From: Neisseria zalophi
GTDB taxonomy: Bacteria; Pseudomonadota; Gammaproteobacteria; Burkholderiales; Neisseriaceae
Length of the DNA stretch: 64,000 bases
Direction of reading: 5' to 3'
NCBI RefSeq assembly: GCF_008807015.1
Contig: NZ_CP031700.1
Span: forward strand, 1,823,014-1,887,013
The notes below the pieces were generated by a model. That model saw only the letters and a program-made list of their open reading frames with translations. It was not told where the DNA came from and did not search any database. A program made the position numbers and the translations under genes. Below are positions 50,169 through 60,400 of this stretch, in pieces; positions within the stretch are counted from its first letter, which is position 1, and every line of letters begins with the position of its first letter.

Positions 50169-51554
50169 TTATTTATCCTCCGCCTGACTGAGCGTCACAC
50201 CGGTAAACCCGAATATCAGGGTGAGAATCAGACACAAATAACAGAAAAAAGCATAAGGCAGGTAAGACAATACCGGCACATCCAATACGCTGCTGATAAA
50301 CACCCCGCACACACTCCACGGCACCAACGGATTCATGACCGTACCCGCATCTTCAATGGTGCGGGCGATATTGCGCGGGTGCAGCCCCAAACGCTCATAA
50401 ACCGGTTTAAAGGTATTACCGGACAATAACAAGCTCAAATATTGTTCGCCGATTAAAACGTTTACGCTTAAAGAAGTGGCGGCGACGGTAAAGGTTGCCC
50501 GTCCGGCACTGGTTAACAAATGGGCAATACCCGACATCAGCGCCGGTAAAATACCCAGCGCATTCAATAAACCGCCCAAGCTGAGTGCTAGAATCACAAT
50601 GGTTTGGGTAAAGAACATGCTGTTTACACCACCACGCGAAACCAGTTTGGCCACTTCGCCGATTTCAAGATCTTCGGCAGGTTTATAGCCGCTGAAAAAA
50701 TAGCCGCCCAACTGATCAATACTGATAGAACTGTGGAAATAGGTAATGATGAGAGAAACGATAATGGTAATAATGATGGCATAAATGGCATTGATTTTTC
50801 TCAACACCAGCAGCAATAAAACGGCAAACGGCAATAAAGCATAGCCGTGAATCAGGCTGGTTGCCTCAAGGTTGGCACGGTATTCCTGAATACCCGTAAT
50901 ATCAGTCTGTGCCGTATTGCCAGACAACATCCAGAAAAAAACTGCTGTTAAAATCCATGCCGGCAGCGTGGTGTACATCATATTGCGGATGTGTTCAAAC
51001 AGATCAATGCCGACAATAGAGGCAGCGATACTGGTAGTATCCGAGAGCGGCGACATTTTATCGCCGAAAAACGCCCCCGACACCACCGCACCGGCAACAA
51101 TGGCCGGATTGGCATCAAAAGCTTCACCCATACCGAGAAAGGCAACGCCCAAGGTCGCACAGGTGGTCAAACTACTGCCGATAGACACGCCGACAATGGA
51201 AGTCAGCACAAAAGCCGAGAAATAAAACAATTTTGGAGAAATCAAATCAAAACCGTAATACATCAGAGTCGGAATCGAACCAGACATCATCATCGCCGAC
51301 ACCAGCAAGCCGATAAAGAAAAATAGATAAATCGCACCGATGCCCGACATCACCCCCGAAGCCATGCCCTCTTGCATATCTTGAAAGCTAATACCTTTAA
51401 ATTTGCCGAAAGCCAACAGCCCGCACACCACCAAAATCACAGACAAATGCGGTATCCATTCAAAACCAATCATGGTTATGCCCATTACGGCCACAATCAG
51501 CAATGCCGCTATAACGGCCTCACGGGGACGAATCGTCAATAAAGGCTCGCGCAT
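50169..51554 (-). CDS. nhaC: NhaC-family Na+/H+ antiporter
   Basis: This inner-membrane protein of 461 residues has about 11-12 helices. The block SGAFFGDKMSPLSDTTSIAASIVG (about 160-183) and GVSIGSSLTTCATLG are characteristic of NhaC and the related malate-lactate antiporter MleN. Exchange of cations, possibly coupled to an organic acid, is the family role. Its position within the aromatic-acid/ketone gene set might mean an organic-acid substrate, but that is inference. Confidence 0.88.
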   Translation of the reverse strand: MREPLLTIRPREAVIAALLIVAVMGITMIGFEWIPHLSVILVVCGLLAFGKFKGISFQDMQEGMASGVMSGIGAIYLFFFIGLLVSAMMMSGSIPTLMYYGFDLISPKLFYFSAFVLTSIVGVSIGSSLTTCATLGVAFLGMGEAFDANPAIVAGAVVSGAFFGDKMSPLSDTTSIAASIVGIDLFEHIRNMMYTTLPAWILTAVFFWMLSGNTAQTDITGIQEYRANLEATSLIHGYALLPFAVLLLLVLRKINAIYAIIITIIVSLIITYFHSSISIDQLGGYFFSGYKPAEDLEIGEVAKLVSRGGVNSMFFTQTIVILALSLGGLLNALGILPALMSGIAHLLTSAGRATFTVAATSLSVNVLIGEQYLSLLLSGNTFKPVYERLGLHPRNIARTIEDAGTVMNPLVPWSVCGVFISSVLDVPVLSYLPYAFFCYLCLILTLIFGFTGVTLSQAEDK

Positions 51555-51681
51555 GATATTTCTCCTACTATTATTTTTCTAGCTGTTTATTCGATTTCAT
51601 ATTATTTCACAATCCATATTTCCTAATAAACGGGCAGAATATGACAAAATGCTATCTCAAAACAAATATAAAAACCGACAA

Positions 51682-51715
51682 GCCGTCTGAATACACTAAT
51701 CGGTTTTCAGACGGC
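51682..51715 (-). terminator. Inverted-DUS terminator after the fumarylacetoacetase-family gene
   Basis: Ten-base DUS cores face each other across a 14-nt loop, just past the stop at 51729. The arms extend further by CCG/CGG pairing within the loop. Confidence 0.7.
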
Positions 51716-51728
51716 CTATGCACTGATA

Positions 51729-52730
51729 TTAATACTGGGTGTTTACCCGATTGATAATGGTACCGAAAATATTATTGCCGGCATCATCCAGCATTTCAAT
51801 GGCAACAACATCACCATGTTGCATAAACGATGTTTGCGGTTGGCTTTTTTCAATGGTTTCATACATGCGCAACTCAGCCAAACAGCAATAGCCGACACCG
51901 CCATTGTCAACAGATGAACCATAAAGGTTGTCTTGTTTATTAGAAACGGTACCCGAGCCGACAATCGTACCGGCAACGGCATTACGGGTTTTCACCACAT
52001 GAGAAAGCAGTCGGCCGAAATCGAAAGTCATGTCTTGGCCGGCATTTGGGAAACCAAACGGCTTATTATTCAAGGTAACGCGCAACGGCAGATGGACTTT
52101 ATTGTCTTTCCAAGCATCGCCCAACTCATCCGGTGTTACCGCTACCGGACTGAACGCACTGGCCGGTTTACTTTGGAAGAAACCGAAGCCTTTAGCCAAT
52201 TCGGCTGGAATCAAACCACGTAGAGAAACGTCATTTACCAACATCACCAAACGAATTTCTTTTGCCGCTTCTTCAGGGGTAGCTCCTTGTTTCAAGTCAC
52301 CGCTGATCACAACCACTTCAGCTTCAAAATCAATACCCCATTCAGGCTTGGCCAGCACTTCGTCACGCGGGCCGATAAAGCTGTCCGAGCCGCCCTGATA
52401 CATCAGCGGATCATCATAGAAAGACTCGGGCACTTCAGAATTACGCGCTTTACGCACCAATTCCACATGGTTCAAATAAGCCGAACCGTCTGCCCACTGA
52501 TAAGCACGCGGCAGCGGTGAATGGCAGGCTTCCGGATTGAAAGCTTCGCCTTTTGACGTATCGGCATTTAATTCATCATAAACTTTTTGCAATTGCGGTT
52601 TGGCCTTTTCCCAATCATCCAAAGCCGCTTGAAGCGTAGTAATTTCCGGCAATGTATAACGGCTCAAATCGCGGCTGACAACAACCAAACGCCCGTCGCG
52701 ACCGCCTTGTTTTAAAGTAGCTAGTTTCAT
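51729..52730 (-). CDS. Fumarylacetoacetate hydrolase-family protein
   Basis: This 333-residue protein has an N-terminal cap (about 1-75) and a catalytic FAH domain. WGIDFEAEVVVISGD (about 133-147) carries metal-binding acids, followed by LVNDVSLRGLIPAELAKGFGFFQSKP and IVGSGTVSN. The family hydrolyses C-C bonds; fumarylacetoacetase gives fumarate and acetoacetate. The neighbouring hpd gene and downstream acetoacetate genes make fumarylacetoacetate the most likely substrate, but family members act on several acylpyruvates. AAAGGAAA precedes the ATG. Confidence 0.9.
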   Translation of the reverse strand: MKLATLKQGGRDGRLVVVSRDLSRYTLPEITTLQAALDDWEKAKPQLQKVYDELNADTSKGEAFNPEACHSPLPRAYQWADGSAYLNHVELVRKARNSEVPESFYDDPLMYQGGSDSFIGPRDEVLAKPEWGIDFEAEVVVISGDLKQGATPEEAAKEIRLVMLVNDVSLRGLIPAELAKGFGFFQSKPASAFSPVAVTPDELGDAWKDNKVHLPLRVTLNNKPFGFPNAGQDMTFDFGRLLSHVVKTRNAVAGTIVGSGTVSNKQDNLYGSSVDNGGVGYCCLAELRMYETIEKSQPQTSFMQHGDVVAIEMLDDAGNNIFGTIINRVNTQY

Positions 52731-52798
52731 TTATTTTCCTTTCAATTCCATTTTTAATTTCATTATTGATTGCGGCTTAGCCGCTATATTCAAAATCG

Positions 52799-52827
52799 GT
52801 TTCAAACGGCATAACACCGTTTGAAAC
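52799..52827. repeat. Perfect inverted repeat resembling a mutated DUS pair
   Basis: GTTTCAAACGG and CCGTTTGAAAC (11 bp each) flank a 7-nt loop. Compared with an inverted DUS, both arms carry the same C-to-T type change (CCGTTTGAA for CCGTCTGAA), so pairing is kept. It lies 21 nt past the VOC gene stop and could be its terminator. Confidence 0.75.
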
Positions 52828-52848
52828 ATTATTTATATCCAATATCCA

Positions 52849-53394
52849 TCATACTTCAGGCGGTTCCGTACCATCATGAATCCAACGGGCATGTTGCGGT
52901 GCACGTTTGGTTTCCGCCCACTCATTAATCATATCCCATTTCACTTTATCCAAAGCACGGTTCATTTTGGGCGTACTGATATCGCAAGCCAATTCGATAC
53001 GGTGGCCGCTGGGATCAAAGAAATAAATAGATTGGAACAGCGTATGGTTCACCGGGCCCAATACATCTATACCACCGGCTTCCAATCTTTCTTTGGTCGC
53101 CAGCAGGGTATCCATATCAGCTACTTTCAAAGCCAAATGCTGAGTCCATAACGGCGTATTGGGATCACGCCCCATTTCCGGCTGAGTCGGCAATTCGAAA
53201 AAAGCCAAAATATTACCGCCGCCCACATCTAAAAAGATATGCATATACGGATCAGGTTCACCGGTAGAAGGAACTTTATTTTCGGCAATCGCCAACACGA
53301 AATCCATATCCAAGTGTTTTTTATACCATTCAACGGTTTCTTTGGCGTCTTTACAGCGATATGCCACGTGATGTATGCCTTGGGTAATACTCAT
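52849..53394 (-). CDS. VOC-family metalloenzyme in the tyrosine-type cluster
   Basis: This 181-residue protein has one VOC module with four candidate metal ligands: His9 (GIHHVAY), Glu67 (AFFELP), His86 (TQHLALKV) and Glu134 (GHRIELACD). This His-Glu-His-Glu set is that of glyoxalase I-like isomerases and lyases; extradiol dioxygenases use His-His-Glu. A C-terminal extension (about 140-181) is rich in Trp and charged residues. I start at the ATG at 53394, seven bases after GGAG; a GTG one codon earlier is less well spaced. It lies between the FAH-family and transporter genes, so an aromatic-catabolic role is likely but undefined. Confidence 0.85.
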   Translation of the reverse strand: MSITQGIHHVAYRCKDAKETVEWYKKHLDMDFVLAIAENKVPSTGEPDPYMHIFLDVGGGNILAFFELPTQPEMGRDPNTPLWTQHLALKVADMDTLLATKERLEAGGIDVLGPVNHTLFQSIYFFDPSGHRIELACDISTPKMNRALDKVKWDMINEWAETKRAPQHARWIHDGTEPPEV

Positions 53395-53446
53395 CACACT
53401 TCTCCTTTTGTGATAACAATAAAAATTGTAATTGTTTATAGGAAAA

Positions 53447-54763
53447 TCAGGAGGTATGTTTGATACCTAAATATTTCTGTAATAAGAAAACAAGTACAAT
53501 AAAAACGGAAGGAACAGCAACGATATAGAATAATTGGTGAGGTTCCAAATTCTCATTCTGCATCAACCATCCGCCCAATACCGGACCGATAATCGAACCG
53601 ATACGTCCTGCGGCCAAACTCCAACCTACACCTGTGGTTCTGAATTCGGTAGGATAAAAATCGGCCGCCATCGCATTAATTGCAGGTTGTCCGCCGATAA
53701 CAGTAAAGCCGATAATAAAGACAACGATAAAAAACAACCAGATCATATTGACCGTACCGCCCAGTAAAGCAATACCGGCGGCCGCAACCAAATAACAGGG
53801 CACCAAAATTCTGTGGAAGCCGACTCTATCAATCCAGAGACCCATTAAAATCGTACCGACCGTACCACCCAATTGCAGCGTTGCACCCAGCAACACGGCT
53901 GACTCCAAAGACATACCGGTCAACTTGGCCAAAGTCGGCAGCCAGCTTGATAAGAAATACAACGCAATCATGTTTAATAGGCTAATAGTCCAGATACTGA
54001 ATGTGAAGCGGTGGCGGCCATGCTCAAACAAAGCCTTAACCGGCATACTGCCTTGAGGTTTGACTGCCTCGAAACGCTGCGGCAACTCCTCACCGGGATA
54101 GAAAGCAGCCAATGAACTATGAATTTTAGGGCTTTCCGGACGATGCAACACCATATATTGGAGTGACTCCGGAATATATTTCAGCATAAAAATCACCAAA
54201 ATAGCCGGGAAAATACCGCCTATCAAAAATACTGATTGCCAACCAAAATGGGGAATCAGGAAAGCAGCAAGAAAACCACCCAACATAGCGCCGACCGTAA
54301 ATCCGCAGGAGATAAACATCATCACCGAAACCCGTTGTTTCTGCGGTGTAATCTCACCGCATAATGCCATGGCATTCGGCATAATGGCACCAAGCCCCAA
54401 ACCTGTGATAAAACGCAAGATAATCAATTGCTCAATGTTTTGCACAAAGGCCGTGATAATCATACAAATCGCAAAGAATAAAGTCGACCACAACAACACC
54501 GGGCGACGCCCTAGTTTATCCGATAGATAACTGAACACCAGCGAACCGATAAACAAACCAAACAATCCGGCACCGAATACAGTACCCAATTGAGCTTTTT
54601 CAATTTGCCATTCTTGTAAAATCGCAGGCGCAGCATAACTGATAGATTGCACATCAAAGCCATCTAATATCATCAAGATACCGCATATAATCAAGACAAT
54701 ATATTGGCGTTTTCCAAGGGGATACTTATTAATTACATCAGATATATGAGGAAGAGCGGACAT
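53447..54763 (-). CDS. MFS transporter, aromatic acid:H+ symporter (AAHS) type
   Basis: This inner-membrane transporter of 438 residues has 12 predicted helices. The AAHS marker DGFDVQ in helix 1 (about 34-39) and the loop 2-3 motif LSDKLGRRPVLL are present. Relatives such as PcaK import 4-hydroxybenzoate and similar acids. Next to 4-hydroxyphenylpyruvate dioxygenase, a hydroxyphenyl acid is a plausible substrate. AAAAGGAG precedes the ATG. The VOC gene follows after 52 nt and is probably co-transcribed. Confidence 0.9.
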   Translation of the reverse strand: MSALPHISDVINKYPLGKRQYIVLIICGILMILDGFDVQSISYAAPAILQEWQIEKAQLGTVFGAGLFGLFIGSLVFSYLSDKLGRRPVLLWSTLFFAICMIITAFVQNIEQLIILRFITGLGLGAIMPNAMALCGEITPQKQRVSVMMFISCGFTVGAMLGGFLAAFLIPHFGWQSVFLIGGIFPAILVIFMLKYIPESLQYMVLHRPESPKIHSSLAAFYPGEELPQRFEAVKPQGSMPVKALFEHGRHRFTFSIWTISLLNMIALYFLSSWLPTLAKLTGMSLESAVLLGATLQLGGTVGTILMGLWIDRVGFHRILVPCYLVAAAGIALLGGTVNMIWLFFIVVFIIGFTVIGGQPAINAMAADFYPTEFRTTGVGWSLAAGRIGSIIGPVLGGWLMQNENLEPHQLFYIVAVPSVFIVLVFLLQKYLGIKHTS

Positions 54764-54833
54764 ATTATTTCTCCTTTTTATCTCAATATTTAATTTTGAT
54801 TTTGGTTTTATTTATTATGTAATCAAAATATCT

Positions 54834-54940
54834 GACAGTTTATTGTGGCTATAAGTTTAAAAATCAGGGATATTGAAAATAACCGACCGTCAACATCCTG
54901 CTTTATCCAAAAGTCTTTCAAACCATAGCCACAAACTGTC
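54834..54940 (-). repeat. Long-range inverted repeat between hpd and the transporter gene
   Basis: GACAGTTTATTGTGGCTAT (54834-54852) and ATAGCCACAAACTGTC (54925-54940) pair over 16 bp with a 3-nt bulge, enclosing about 72 nt. Transcribed from hpd it would form a long hairpin just after the hpd stop. It may act as an RNA processing or attenuation element; no T-run follows. Confidence 0.6.
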
Positions 54941-54959
54941 TTTTATCATACTAAGAAAA

Positions 54960-56039
54960 TCAAACTGCTAACGCACCACGACGGATTTGATCGCGTTCGA
55001 GTGACTCAAACAAGGCTTTAAAGTTACCTTCGCCGAAGCCTTCGCGATAATCTCCTTTACGCTGGATAAACTCGAAAAATACCGGACCCAGCAAGGTTTC
55101 TGAAAAAATCTGCAACAACAACCGCGGCTCGTCACCTTCAGTTGTACCGTCTAGCAGAATACCGCGCGCCTGCAATTCAGACACCGGCTCACCGTGTCCG
55201 GGTAGGCGTTCGTCCAGCATTTCATAATAAGCATCCACCGGTGCACTCATCAACGGAATACCCGACGCACGCAAGCGGTCGATGGTATCCGGCAGATTAT
55301 CACTGAGCAACGCAATGTGCTGAATGCCTTCACCGCCAAACTGCATCAGATATTCTTCAATCTGACCGCCGCCTTGTTTGGCTTCTTCATTTAACGGAAT
55401 ACGGATTAAGCCGTCCGGCGCGGTCATGGCGCGGCTGGTGAGGCCGGTATATTCGCCTTTAATGTCGAAATAACGGATTTCTTTGAAATTAAATAATTTT
55501 TCGTAGAAGCCCGCCCAAAAGTCCATGCGGCCTCGATAAACATTGTGAGTGAGGTGATCGACGATTTTCAAACCGTGTCCGACAGGGTTGCGGTCAACAT
55601 CGGGAAGAAATTCAAAATCGATATCATAAATAGAACGACCTTCTTCAAAACGGTCGATAAGATAAAGCGGTGCACCGCCGATGCCTTTGATGGCAGGCAA
55701 ACGTAATTCCATCACCGAAGTCGGAATTTCAATCGGCTGCGCACCCAATTCCAAAGCCCGCTTATAAGCAAGATGTGCGTCACGCACACGGAAAGCCATA
55801 CCGCATGCCGACGGGCCGTGCTCGGCAGCAAAATACGCCGCATGGCTTTTCGGTTCGCGATTAACAATAAAGTTAATACCGCCCTGACGATACAGCAAAA
55901 CATCTTTCGAACGGTGTTTAGCCACCAATGTAAAGCCCATTTTTTCAAACAAAGGCTCTAAAACATCCGCTTTGGGCGAAGCGAATTCAACAAATTCAAA
56001 CCCACACAAACCCATGGGATTTTCAAACAAATCGGCCAT
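54960..56039 (-). CDS. hpd: 4-hydroxyphenylpyruvate dioxygenase
   Basis: This 359-residue iron enzyme converts 4-hydroxyphenylpyruvate to homogentisate in tyrosine catabolism. The iron ligands are His162 (VDHLTHNV), His241 (IQHIAL) and Glu323 ([10 protein letters not shown]). The usual C-terminal block [18 protein letters not shown] is complete. It is the first gene of the leftward cluster and diverges from a LysR-type regulator gene. Homogentisate dioxygenase and maleylacetoacetate isomerase genes are not present in the window, so the pathway must be completed elsewhere or by unrecognised enzymes. Confidence 0.97.
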   Translation of the reverse strand: MADLFENPMGLCGFEFVEFASPKADVLEPLFEKMGFTLVAKHRSKDVLLYRQGGINFIVNREPKSHAAYFAAEHGPSACGMAFRVRDAHLAYKRALELGAQPIEIPTSVMELRLPAIKGIGGAPLYLIDRFEEGRSIYDIDFEFLPDVDRNPVGHGLKIVDHLTHNVYRGRMDFWAGFYEKLFNFKEIRYFDIKGEYTGLTSRAMTAPDGLIRIPLNEEAKQGGGQIEEYLMQFGGEGIQHIALLSDNLPDTIDRLRASGIPLMSAPVDAYYEMLDERLPGHGEPVSELQARGILLDGTTEGDEPRLLLQIFSETLLGPVFFEFIQRKGDYREGFGEGNFKALFESLERDQIRRGALAV

Positions 56040-56132
56040 TATATTTCTCCTTATGGCAAAATTAGTTATATCAAGTATATATTCGACAAGATAAATTTTT
56101 TATTATGCTTTCCAGCATTAAGCGAATTATTC

Positions 56133-56149
56133 TATACGAAACCAGTATA
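56133..56149. promoter_or_regulatory. LysR-type operator (T-N11-A palindrome) between hpd and lysR
   Basis: TATAC-GAAACCA-GTATA is a perfect 5-7-5 inverted repeat containing a T-N11-A core, the standard LysR-type recognition box. It lies 73 nt upstream of the regulator ATG and 94 nt from the hpd ATG. A looser AT-rich repeat near 56068-56083 could be the second (activation) site. Confidence 0.65.
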
Positions 56150-56221
56150 TCTAATTAATCATAAAGCGGCTATTATTTATTAGGCAATCAGTTTTTTACA
56201 ATCTATTTATTAGAAAATTTT

Positions 56222-57127
56222 ATGAATATAACCTTGCGTCAATTAAAAGCATTTATCGCCGTTGCCGAATACGGCAGCTTCACCCGTGCGGCAGAATCCT
56301 TATATCTCAGTCAATCCGCACTCAGCGGCCTGATTAAAGAATTGGAAAAAAATTGGGAAGTTATCCTCTTCGACCGTACCACCCGCAAACTGCATCTTTC
56401 CAGCTATGGCAACAAACTGCTGCCGCAAGTTCGCCGTATTCTCAACGAAGTAGAAGCCTTAGATATCGAATTGCAAAACCTGAAAAACTTTCACAAAGGA
56501 CAGGTTCATCTGGCTGTTTCCCAACAACTGGCCGCCTCCGCCCTACCCGCCGTGCTGGCCGGATTTCAAGAGCAATATCCCGATATCCAAGCCAACCTTA
56601 TCGACTGCAACGTCGAACAGGTATTACAGCGCGTTAAAGACGGTGAAGTCGATTTCGGCTTAGGCCCCGAACGCACCCACGGCAGCGATATCGAATCCGA
56701 CTTCCTATTCTGCCTACCCTTTTTTCTGGTGGTCAGACCTGAACACCGATTGGCTAAGAAAAACATTATCAATTGGAAAGACTTAACCGACGAAGCTCTG
56801 ATTACCCTCAGCAGCCCCTTTACCGACAGACTGGCCGCCAACCTGCCCCCACAAGCCGCCAACTATGTTAATCAGCCCAGATATCGGGTTAATTTTCTTT
56901 CTACCGCATTGGGCATGACTAAGGCAGGTTTAGGCATTACCATGTGTTTGCCTTATGCCGCCGATTGGGTGCGGCAACACGGCCTGGTGATGCGGCCGTT
57001 AGGACGTCCGCAGGTGAAACGCAGCTTTTATCTCTATCGGCTAAAACACCGTGCCGCTTCTCCGGCAGCACAAACATTCAGCCAATTCCTACACACTTAT
57101 ATTGAAAAAGCCTTGATTAACTTTTAA
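56222..57127 (+). CDS. LysR-family transcriptional regulator
   Basis: This 301-residue regulator has an N-terminal winged HTH (about 4-63: LRQLKAFIAVAEYGSFTRAAESLYLSQSALSGLI) and a two-lobed ligand domain (about 90-295). It is divergent from hpd, with a T-N11-A palindrome between them, so it most likely controls hpd and the catabolic genes in response to an aromatic acid; ligand identity is inference. The inverted-DUS terminator at 57163-57194 follows. Confidence 0.93.
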   Translation: MNITLRQLKAFIAVAEYGSFTRAAESLYLSQSALSGLIKELEKNWEVILFDRTTRKLHLSSYGNKLLPQVRRILNEVEALDIELQNLKNFHKGQVHLAVSQQLAASALPAVLAGFQEQYPDIQANLIDCNVEQVLQRVKDGEVDFGLGPERTHGSDIESDFLFCLPFFLVVRPEHRLAKKNIINWKDLTDEALITLSSPFTDRLAANLPPQAANYVNQPRYRVNFLSTALGMTKAGLGITMCLPYAADWVRQHGLVMRPLGRPQVKRSFYLYRLKHRAASPAAQTFSQFLHTYIEKALINF

Positions 57128-57162
57128 ATAAACTAACTAAAACGTTTCGGCTCAAACAACTT

Positions 57163-57194
57163 CAGGCCGTCTGAAAAAATATTCAGACGGCCTG
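57163..57194 (+). terminator. Inverted-DUS terminator after the LysR gene
   Basis: Thirteen-base arms with facing DUS copies and a 6-nt loop lie 36 nt past the stop. The rest of the gap to narG (57195-57416) holds a weak hairpin near 57255-57283 and one DUS at about 57359, but no gene and no TTGAT-N4-ATCAA FNR site that I could find. Confidence 0.82.
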
Positions 57195-57416
57195 CTTAAA
57201 CTCATCCTACTATGACTCCCCACCTCATACTTCTAAAGAACTAGTCTGATAATTAAAAAGCGGTTTTCCCATCCGCCTTTTGCTGTTGTCTTCAAGCCCT
57301 TTCGGTGCATATTTTCTACGCAACAACTGCTTTATATTTCAAAGTGTCAAAAAATATTTTCAGACGGCCTCAAGCCGTCGGGCAAATAAGCAATAATAAA
57401 GCATAAGGAACCAGTC

Positions 57417-60400
57417 ATGAGCCATTTCTTAGACCGCCTGAAGTTTCTCAGCAAAACCCACGAACCCTTTGCCAACGGGCATGGCGTGGTTACCCTAGAA
57501 GACCGCAAATGGGAAAACGCCTACCGCAGCCGTTGGCAGCACGATAAAATTGTGCGTTCTACCCACGGAGTGAACTGTACCGGCTCGTGCAGTTGGAAAG
57601 TTTATGTCAAAAACGGCCTGATTACTTGGGAAACCCAACAAACCGACTACCCGCGCACCCGCCCCGACCTGCCCAACCACGAACCCCGCGGCTGCCCGCG
57701 CGGTGCGTCATACAGTTGGTATGTTTATTCCGCCCAACGCGTCAAATACCCGATGATGCGCGGCGTATTGGCCGAAATGTGGCGCGAAGCACGCAAAACC
57801 CTGTCTCCGATTGAGGCATGGGCTTCTATTGTCGAAGACAAAAACCGCGCCCAAGCCTACAAAACCCAGCGCGGCTTAGGCGGATTTGTGCGCTCGAATT
57901 GGGACGAAGCCAATGAAATCATCGCCGCCGCCAATGCCTACACCATTAAAAACTACGGCCCCGACCGCGTTATCGGCTTTTCACCGATTCCCGCCATGTC
58001 TATGGTCAGCTATGCGGCGGGTACGCGCTATCTTTCCCTGCTCGGCGGCGTATGCCTGTCGTTTTACGACTGGTATTGCGACTTGCCGCCTGCCAGCCCG
58101 CAGGTTTGGGGCGAACAAACCGACGTAGCCGAATCGGCCGACTGGTATAACGCCAACTATCTGCTGGTGTGGGGTTCCAACGTACCGCAGACACGTACGC
58201 CCGACGCCCACTTCTACACCGAAGTGCGCTACAAAGGCACCAAAACCGTTGCCGTTTCTTCCGACTACGGCGAAATGGCCAAATTCGGCGATATCTGGCT
58301 GGCACCCAAACAAGGCACTGATGCCGCCTTGGCTATGGCGATGGGGCATGTGATTCTGAAAGAGTTCCACCTCGACAACCCTTCCCCTTATTTTACCGAC
58401 TATGTGCGCCGCCTAACCGATATGCCGATGCTGGTGCGCCTGAATGCCGAAGGCAGCGGCTATGCACCGCAATACTTCCTACGCGCATCCGAGCTTGGCG
58501 GATTCGACGCAGAACAAAACGCCGATTGGAAAACATTGGTTTGGGACGAACTTTCAGACGGCCTATGCCTGCCCAACGGCTCTATCGGTTTCCGCTGGGA
58601 CGGTAGCCAAAAATGGAATTTGGAAACCCATGCCCAAGAAAAAGACATTCAAGCCGCTTTATCCTTAAAAGAGCGTGCCGATGAAATTGTCGATGTCGGC
58701 TTTACCTACTTCGGCGGCGAGCACGACGATATCCTCTACCGCAAAGTGCCCGCCAAACGCATTCCCCTATCTAACGGCGAAACCGCTTTGGTCGCTACCG
58801 TATTCGACCTGATGGTTGCCAACTACGGCATCGACAACGGCTTGGGCGGCGACAATATCGCCAAAGACTATTTCGATGACCAGCCCTATACCCCCGCATG
58901 GCAGGAAAAACACACCGGCGTCAAACCCGAATTAGTGATTCGGGTTGCCCGCGAGTTTGCCCAAAACGCCCACGACACCGAAGGCCGCAGCATGGTGATT
59001 GTCGGTGCCGGCTTAAACCACTGGTATCATATGGATATGGCCTACCGCGGCATTATTAATATGTTGATGATGTGCGGCTGTATCGGCAAATCCGGCGGCG
59101 GTTGGTGCCATTATGTCGGCCAAGAAAAACTGCGTCCGCAATCCGGTTGGATTCCGCTGGCTTTCGCCACCGACTGGCACCGCCCACCCCGCCAAATGAA
59201 CGGTACATCCTTTTTCTATGCCCACACCAGCCAATGGCGGCATGAAAAAGTACATGCCGATGAAATCCTTGCCGCCAATGCCGACGGCAGCATGGGCGGA
59301 TTATCCATGATCGACTACAACGCCAAAGCCGAACGCATGGGCTGGCTGCCCAGCGCACCGCAGTTAAGTGCCAACCCGTTGGATATTGCCGATCAGGCTG
59401 CCGCCGCCGGCAGTGATGCCGGTGCCTATATTGCAGGCCGTCTGAAAGATGGTTCGCTGGATATGGCCTGCAATGATCCCGACAACCCGCAAAACTTCCC
59501 GCGCAACCTGTTTGTATGGCGCTCCAACCTGCTCGGTTCGTCTGCCAAAGGCCACGAGTATTTCCTGAAATACCTGTTGGGCACGCAAAACGCCGTATTA
59601 AACGACGAAAATGAAGACGAATGCATCAAGCCGTCTGAAATCAATGTGCGCCCTGCCGCCGAAGGCAAGCTCGACTTACTCACCGTGCTCGATTTCCGCA
59701 TGTCCACCACCTGCCTGTATGGCGATATCGTTTTACCGACCGCGACATGGTATGAAAAAGACGACTTAAACACATCGGATATGCACCCGTTTATCCACCC
59801 CCTCAGCGAAGCCGTGCAACCCTTATGGCAAAGCAAAAGCGACTGGGAAATCTATAAAGGCTTTGCCAAAAAATTCAGCGAAATCGCCAAAGGCTACCTC
59901 GGCGTACGCAAAGATATCGTGTTAACCCCATTAATGCACGACAGCCCGCAAGAGCTCGGCCAACCGTTCGACCCCAAAGACTGGAAACACGGCGAATGCG
60001 ACCCCGTACCCGGCAAAACCATGCCTGCCGTTAGCGTAGTCGAACGCGATTACGGCGCGGTTTACGACAAATTCACCTCAGTCGGCCCCCTACTTGAAAA
60101 AGTCAACAACAACGGCAAAGGCTTGGCATGGAAAACCGAGCCCGAAGTAGAATTTTTACGCAAACTCAACGGTGTACGCAGCGAAGGCGCAGGCAAAGGC
60201 CAGCCGAGAATCGACAGCGCCATTGATGCCGCCGAAATGATTCTGACTTTGGCACCCGAAACCAACGGCCACGTTGCCCTTAAAGCTTGGCAATCACTCA
60301 GCAAGGTTACCGGCCGCGACCATTCGCACCTGATTCAATCGAGCGAACACACCCAAATCCGCTTCCGCGATATCGTCGCCCAACCGCGCAAAATCGTTAC

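Noticed and set aside
52849..53394. VOC protein as a replacement homogentisate dioxygenase
   Set aside because: The ligand set looks like His-Glu-His-Glu, as in glyoxalase I-like isomerases, and the protein has only one VOC module, so an extradiol dioxygenase assignment is not supported.
57195..57416. FNR or NarP site upstream of narG
   Set aside because: I searched by eye for TTGAT-N4-ATCAA and found no acceptable match.
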